64,000 bases of DNA from the NCBI GenBank assembly GCA_009760855.2, contig WPIO01000031.1, positions 1,195,001 to 1,259,000 on the forward strand, read 5' to 3'. The translations under genes were made by a program, and so were the position numbers. Below the pieces are notes generated by a model. That model saw only the letters and a list, made by a program, of their open reading frames with translations, was not told the origin of the DNA and did not search any database. Source of the DNA: Cristatella mucedo (taxonomy: Eukaryota; Bryozoa; Phylactolaemata; Cristatellidae). Numbering within the stretch: position 1 is the stretch's first letter; every line of letters begins with the position of its first letter. Below are positions 59,099-64,000 of the stretch, piece by piece.

Positions 59099-60960
59099 TG
59101 AAGTCTCCCATTGAGATAGGACTTGAACCACTGCACAGCAGTTCCAGTGATCCCTAGGCGAGATGAGCGCCTCACAAGATGGACTTGGTGTTCGATAGCA
59201 TCAAAAGCTGCCGAAAGATCTAGCAAAACAAACAGACATGAGCTAGCTGTGTCTTCATTCGTAAGTTGTTAGTTGCACACACGAAGCAATGCTGACTCTG
59301 TGGAGTGATTATCTGTAAAACCGGACTGTAACTCGCTAACAAGGTTTAAAGTTTTAACATGTGAGTTTACCTGGTCTATCACGACTTTTTCCAGTGTCGT
59401 TGATGGGAACGGTAAGGGGAAGACTAGTTCGAAGTTGCTCAAGTTCTCTTGGTCTAGTGCAGCTTTCTTGAGTAGTGGCTTGACTACAGCCTTTTTTGAA
59501 AGGTGCTGGGACATGCCCTGAGGCTAAGGACATATTTATGGCGTTAGTAATGCATGGCAGCAGCAGATCAATGCATCGTCTGCATCGTAGAAGCAGGACA
59601 GTGGGTATAGGGTCCAAACGACTAGTTCCCTTCTTTGATCAGGATTTAAACTTGAGGACGAGGTCACTAGTAACCTCCTTGAATGTAGACATTGAGGTCT
59701 ACGTGGAATTGACGCACAAAATTCCAGGCGGGATGCGGCCATCTTAGGGAGGGATTCCCTGATCTTGTCTACCTTCTTGATAAAGAAGCTAAAGAATCAG
59801 TATCCGCTAGATGATCACAGACATCATTTGGTAAGGAGCCTTTTTTAACAAACCTGGGAGTGGTTAAAGAGATGGTTGATTGTCGACAGCAGCGTTTTCG
59901 GATTGTGCGTCCATGATTCAGCAATGTTTTTATAGAAGCTAGACTTGGCCTTTTCTAGGATCGAGTGCTACGATCTACAGTTGTCCCTGTATGCCTGTCG
60001 ATGGGCAGTCAGTACTAATCTTTTGTTTGCTTTGTTTTTAAGATTGAGCTTAGTAGACGTAGCTAGTTAAAAGTATGCGGTAAACTATAGGCCGTCTGGG
60101 CTAGGGCACACAGTGTGCTTAGTTAGAGGTGCAAACTCATCGAGCACGTCATCTAGAGTCGTGTTGTAGCAATCTAATAATAATGACAATTCTGAAGGAG
60201 AATTGGCCAGCAGAGACAAAGCAGATGTTCTCTCACGGATTGTATCGATGTTAAGGTCTTGAGATTTCGCAATTCAGAAGGGATTGCAGATGAGGAGGAG
60301 GAGAGCACACATTGTAGACTGAATGAGATCTACCTGTAGTCAGATAAGCAGGATTTGGTAATAATTAGCAATTATAAAGTGCAGTTGCACGAGAATCTGG
60401 TCGAGCGTGTGACCATTGATGTGAATAGCGCCATGCACATGAGTCACGAGAGACAGTGAGTCAGTCAATGCACGTAATTCAGTGTTGAAGGCATCAGATG
60501 AGTGATCAAGATGAATGTTGAAACCACGCATAGTGAGGAAAGGTCGATTTCTTGCGCACAAAATTGAAATGAGATCAGAAAAACCTTAGATAACTAAGTG
60601 ACTAAGTTCAAGAGATTTACCGTAACGATAGAGGGAGAACGTGTTGAGCGGTTCAAGACAATGCTGGGAATACCAAACTAGCGGGCCCTCAGCTCCCAGC
60701 TCCGGCTAACCGAGCGGCGTCTCAACTGGGGGCCCGGCCACCACAGCAGTTCCTGGGCGCTTTTTTGTTAATGCATTTACCTCACCTGGTACCTGAGGTA
60801 TCAGGTGAGATAAGTCCCTGAGGTACCAGTCGTTGAGGACCTTAGCAGCAGCAATAACATCTAGGAACGCATTTGAACTACGAGAACGAAGCGTTAATAA
60901 GTACGCACGATCATAACTAGCATGCAAGTTACTAGCCGCCGGCCTGGGAGACCCAGTAGC

Positions 60961-61569
60961 CCGAAGGAATAAGCGGTTAGATGTCCAAAGACATGGAATG
61001 TCTTACGTGCTACGGTCAAGCAACTGACAAATAAGCTTTAACATTTGACACAAATTGCTTGCAATGTTTGAAGTCTTTGACATGAATGAAACTAGGGAGA
61101 TTGAATGTGGTTAACGTTCTACCAATCAGATTTTGACTACTTAATCTTGACCTAAGCACATCCGTTTTGAAACCTGGAAGAAAAAGACTCGAGACGGCGG
61201 ATGAATAAATGAATAACTTGTAGCTTCTGCTTGTGCCTTTATATCATCAGCCTTCAGCAGTTGAACAGGATGAACGCAGTTTAGATATGATCTTTTATGA
61301 AAAAATTATGCTACAATACAATTCTGCTCGTTTTTGCTTGCGTTTAGCGGGAAGTTATTCCACCTAAGGCAGCTGCAGTAGTCACTACCCCTTTTGCTAA
61401 TGGCATGACTCAGTCTTGACATAAGTGATCAATAAAGCAGTGGCAGCAGGCAGAAAATGAAACATAAAGTGATTTGCTCAGGTAGCATAATGAAATGGCA
61501 CAGTACCAAGTGACCGAGGTGGCATTATTGACAAATTGCCTAAACGCTTTTGCACCGATAACCTTTCAG
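60961..61569. other. Intron
   Basis: No exon or repeat recognised before the acceptor GATAACCTTTCAG. Confidence 0.45.
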
Positions 61570-61881
61570 ATGATACTGGCCAACCAATTGGATCGCGTTT
61601 CTATGGTCAGCAGATTCCAAATGTCCAAGCTGAGACAGTGCTTCGCCGTGAGCGATCAATCGCAAGGGACCGACTATTCACTTCCATGAGCTCCAAGGCA
61701 AGCGTTATTCCTGAGCCGCACAGCAAAGAGGTTTCATCCTACTATGTCGTTCAAGATAAGGGCACCAGTGTCATGGCCGCCGCTCCGACTTCCAAATTAC
61801 CGGAGTCGACTATAGCTGGATATCTTTCCCATGCGGATGAAAAAATTGAACAAATTAACCAAGGACGGCAGTTAAGAATAG
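61570..61881 (+). CDS. Array exon 21
   Basis: 312 nt, 104 codons, phase 1-1. Acceptor GATAACCTTTCAG, donor g|GTAAAT. It reads GQPIGSRFYGQQIPNVQAET, then RRERSIARDRLFTSMSSKAS, SYYVVQDKGTSVMAAAPTSK, and a charged end (SHADEKIEQINQGRQLRIG). More aromatic than the earlier modules. No Cys or Trp. About 6.6 kb of mostly LINE sequence separates it from exon 20. Confidence 0.8.
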
Positions 61882-62269
61882 GTAAATATATGCCCGATAA
61901 ACGTCGAGTCGCACTCGATCTAATTTGGATTGCTTGCAACTTAATTAGCGTTCCAGAAGCTAATGACTCATTAGAGCAAGACTTGTGAGCTTCTTCGTAA
62001 ATTACTATATTTTATTTGTTCTCCGTTTTAAAAATGACGCATTGCAGCTGGCTTTGATGTGCAAAGGCTGTCATAAAAAATATTACCTTCAGAAGTAATG
62101 AGTAATCTCCCTGGAGCAAGGGCTTGATTGCAGCAGCTTAATAAAAATGTGGAGTGCCATTTAATAGTTGTCGCTAGTGATCCCAAACATCGGTGGCTGC
62201 GTGGTGATATTCAGTTTTTTATGTTGCTCCGCACTTCAAATGTGATTGCTTAGGCGAAACCATATAATA
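61882..62269. other. Intron
   Basis: No feature recognised. Confidence 0.45.
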
Positions 62270-62530
62270 ATAATGAAAATATCACACTTTATGAAGCACC
62301 CTCAGAGAAGTCAATCTCTTTTTTTTATTCACTTTACATTTGCTGCCAAAGAAGCACGATCGAATGGTTAGTGATGGCATACTCAATAAAAACAAGAATA
62401 ACAATGTTAGGGGTGACATGCACAGGGAAAGCATGCAATTGTGGTGAGTGGCAGCATGCACTATATCTGCAAGTATATGGACATAAAGGACGAATCACAG
62501 GAACCCACTAAATTCTGCAATAAATCCTTT
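62270..62530 (-). mobile_element. LINE family A, 3' UTR fragment
   Basis: Minus-strand AAT tail, ACCCTCAGAGAAGTCAATCT, TTTACATTTGCTGCC and GTGACATGCACAGG blocks, ending near the ACCCACTAAATTCTGC block. Confidence 0.8.
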
Positions 62531-63063
62531 TCAAACTATTCTAAAAACCGTATTATTCTTGTATCTACTCTCCTTGTTAAAGTGTGATTCGAAAGACGGA
62601 TAATGCAGGAAATTGCCGACAATTAATTATTCCATGCGATGGTAGAATTTTAATCAGAGACGATATAGATTTGATGGATAAGCCGCGTTTTTGAGATATA
62701 TTTTTGTTGCACTCCTTTAAAAAATAAAATTCGCTGTAGGAACAAAAGAGAAATATTTTCCGCTGTTGGTAAGACATGATTACAAAGTTTGAAATTGGTA
62801 CCATGCTCACTGTCAGGGTATCAGAAGGTATTTCAATACTACAAAATGCTTTAGCTGGTCGATTGTCAAAACGTTTGCTATCTGACATTTAAAAATTGGA
62901 GCTCGAGAACAAGTGCAATTTGTAATGATTAATGTGTAAAGCAGTCTGCAAAATTTGTTACAAGCTATTCTTGGTCTGGCAAGATGCAAGCATTTTCAAC
63001 TTTAGTCATACGGGTTTGCATAACATTGGTTTTGGAAAGAACGCTTTAAATTCTTCTTTGTAG
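62531..63063. other. Intron
   Basis: No feature recognised. A 103-codon minus-strand frame (62577-62888) has no support. Confidence 0.45.
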
Positions 63064-63339
63064 ATAGGATTTCTGCAACAAAACCGAGCAGCTTTCATCA
63101 GCAGGAAATTTCTACAGACATTCCGGGAGCTTTTTTTGCTAGTGAAAATTCTGTCGGACAGCGAAGAGAATCAGAATACCCCGTTTTTCTCGGTCAGATA
63201 CAGGATAATGATGAAAGCATTAGCCATAAAGCAGACGGCAACCTAATTTTAAGCACCCAGAAGCCCCAGTCGGTGAATATGATGCGAGTTGATGGAACAG
63301 GAAAACAAAAGGACGTCATTTTTTCAACATTTTCTGCAG
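63064..63339 (+). CDS. Array exon 22
   Basis: 276 nt, 92 codons, phase 1-1. Acceptor AATTCTTCTTTGTAG, donor g|GTAACA. It begins RISATKPSSFHQQEISTDIP, continues GAFFASENSVGQRRESEYPV and ILSTQKPQSVNMMRVDGTGK, ending VIFSTFSA. No ATG-initiated frame covers it, so it is visible only when splice sites are considered. No Cys or Trp. It is the last exon seen. Its donor implies that the gene continues to the right. Confidence 0.8.
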
Positions 63340-63595
63340 GTAACATCATCAGCTCTTTGCTACAGTTTTCCTAAGACCATCAACCGCCGGAAGCTGCCGA
63401 AGTAGCTTCATTACACCGCATCGCCCCGAAGATTTGCACTTCATCAAACTGAACGCGGCAGGCTCTGATTGAATAGATCATCAACACAAGGATAGACCAT
63501 TTCGGATCAGTATGCCTCACAGTTTTTTAATGCAGCGTTGTAATTATGTCGGCTTACATTACCTTAATATAAAAAACATATCATTTATTTTTGTA
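63340..63595. other. Intron
   Basis: No feature recognised. Confidence 0.45.
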
Positions 63596-63715
63596 GGGCA
63601 TTAAGAGAACTCAATCTCTATTCAGGTGCTTCACGCATGTCACAGGGCTCCAGCCCACGACCTTCGCCTGACCAAGGTCGGGGCGAGCTCCTTAGCCACT
63701 GTGCCAAACCCTCAG
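63596..63715 (-). mobile_element. SINE type 2 with LINE A tail
   Basis: On the minus strand: TTGGCACAGTGGCTAAGGAG (A-box head), CTCGCCCCGACCTTGGTCAG, GGTCGTGGGCTGGAGCC (weak B box), then a tail (AGATTGAGTTCTCTTAATGC) that corresponds to the last 40 bases of LINE A. Confidence 0.7.
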
Positions 63716-63940
63716 CAAACGCAGCAACCATAAGAGACATATGCCTAACATAAAGGATCTTTACTACAAATGTATTTATACTACAAAATTGTATATATTA
63801 ACTAGTGTTACTTAAATTGGGGTGCGTTTTACGAATAACAGCTATCTCAACGCACGCGATTGCCTAACTACAGGTTGAATATGAAAACATTCACAATCCT
63901 CTATAGCTCCATTTGTTTAGTAACAAAAAGTTACCAGCTT
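63716..63940. other. Spacer
   Basis: No feature recognised. Confidence 0.45.
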
Positions 63941-64000
63941 TGTAGCGCCCGTTCACTTCTTAGGGAGATGACTCGTTAAGCCTTTTTCGTTTCTTTAATC
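63941..64000 (+). mobile_element. Possible start of a related LTR
   Basis: TGTAGCGCCCG matches the first 11 bases of the LTR at 41987, then diverges. It is cut by the window edge. This could be an LTR of a sister family or a chance match. Confidence 0.35.

Larger units (their letters stand above)
57411..60960 (-). mobile_element. LINE family A, near full-length but rearranged
   Basis: Minus-strand, the only copy reaching the 5' part. From the 5' side: an ORF2 start-like stretch (60706-60927, YDRAYLLTLRSRSSNAFL), endonuclease piece (60340-60561, MRGFNIHLDHSSDAF then HINGHTLDQIL), fingers (59354-59617), ELQSGF and HSTESALL (59269-59514), LDLSAAFDAIEHQ (58990-59226), then C-terminal regions and tail. 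It has two internal tandem duplications (57806-58347 and about 58755-59098) and many stops. Dead. Confidence 0.85.
8656..63339 (+). other. Inferred large host gene: array of phase 1-1 exons
   Basis: I group the plus-strand exons listed below into one transcription unit. They share strand, consistent acceptors (TTTTAG, TTGCAG, TTTCAG, TTGTAG) and donors (GTAAG or GTGAG, once GCAAG), identical phase at both ends, lengths divisible by three, and low-complexity Ser/Thr/Gln/Ala-rich coding content. No first exon, promoter, last exon or poly(A) site is visible, so the gene continues at least to the right. Splicing is predicted by reading only. Alternatives are two or more neighbouring genes of the same family, or a partly dead array. 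Confidence 0.65.

Noticed and set aside
8656-63339. Antisense bias of LINE insertions in the introns
   Set aside because: I count about nine antisense and five sense fragments. That is too few, and not independent enough, to claim selection.

Overview
This window is animal nuclear DNA. Protein-coding sequence is confined to short exons bounded by GT/AG splice sites, and the gaps are AT-rich introns filled with CR1/L2-type LINEs, tRNA-derived SINEs, SPIN-like hAT MITEs and LTR-retrotransposon sequence. I cannot name the species. The transposon mix fits an invertebrate, possibly a lophotrochozoan, but that is inference. There are no prokaryotic genes, and no complete gene start or end lies in the window.

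Bases 1-8,655 hold transposon debris: head-to-tail and head-to-head fragments of LINE family A, a SPIN-like MITE nested in one of them, a fairly complete but broken LINE family B copy (about 4,320-6,505), and a decayed fragment of a transposon-associated protein (7,501-7,962).

Bases 8,656-63,339 hold what I regard as the main content. This is an array of plus-strand exons, 17 intact and at least 4 decayed, plus two weak candidates. Every intact exon has a length divisible by three, starts at codon position 2 and ends after codon position 1 (phase 1-1). The intact exons total about 1,877 codons. They read as one very large gene extending beyond the right edge, and probably beyond the left. The encoded modules are about 79-141 residues (one fused exon has 211). 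They are rich in Ser, Thr, Ala, Gln, Glu and Lys, almost free of Cys, and show no signal peptide, membrane segment or domain I recognise. The first block (8.6-20.8 kb) is a visible family of tandemly duplicated exons sharing a TESK-x-x-TRDS signature, with duplicated intron flanks, two exon fusions and two dead exons. Later exons (25.5-63.3 kb) are more diverged, but several can be aligned to each other. Because all junctions are phase 1, any exon can be skipped without a frame change.

The introns carry further material. A 2,681-bp near-perfect palindrome (41,987-44,667) consists of a full LTR, a primer-binding site and an inverted LTR. It sits inside a LINE B copy with a 4-bp target duplication. 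There is a second MITE at 21,004-21,181, about eleven SINE copies of three kinds, and a long rearranged LINE A (57,411-60,960) that still shows endonuclease and reverse-transcriptase segments. The last 60 bases start with the same 11 bases as the LTR in the palindrome.
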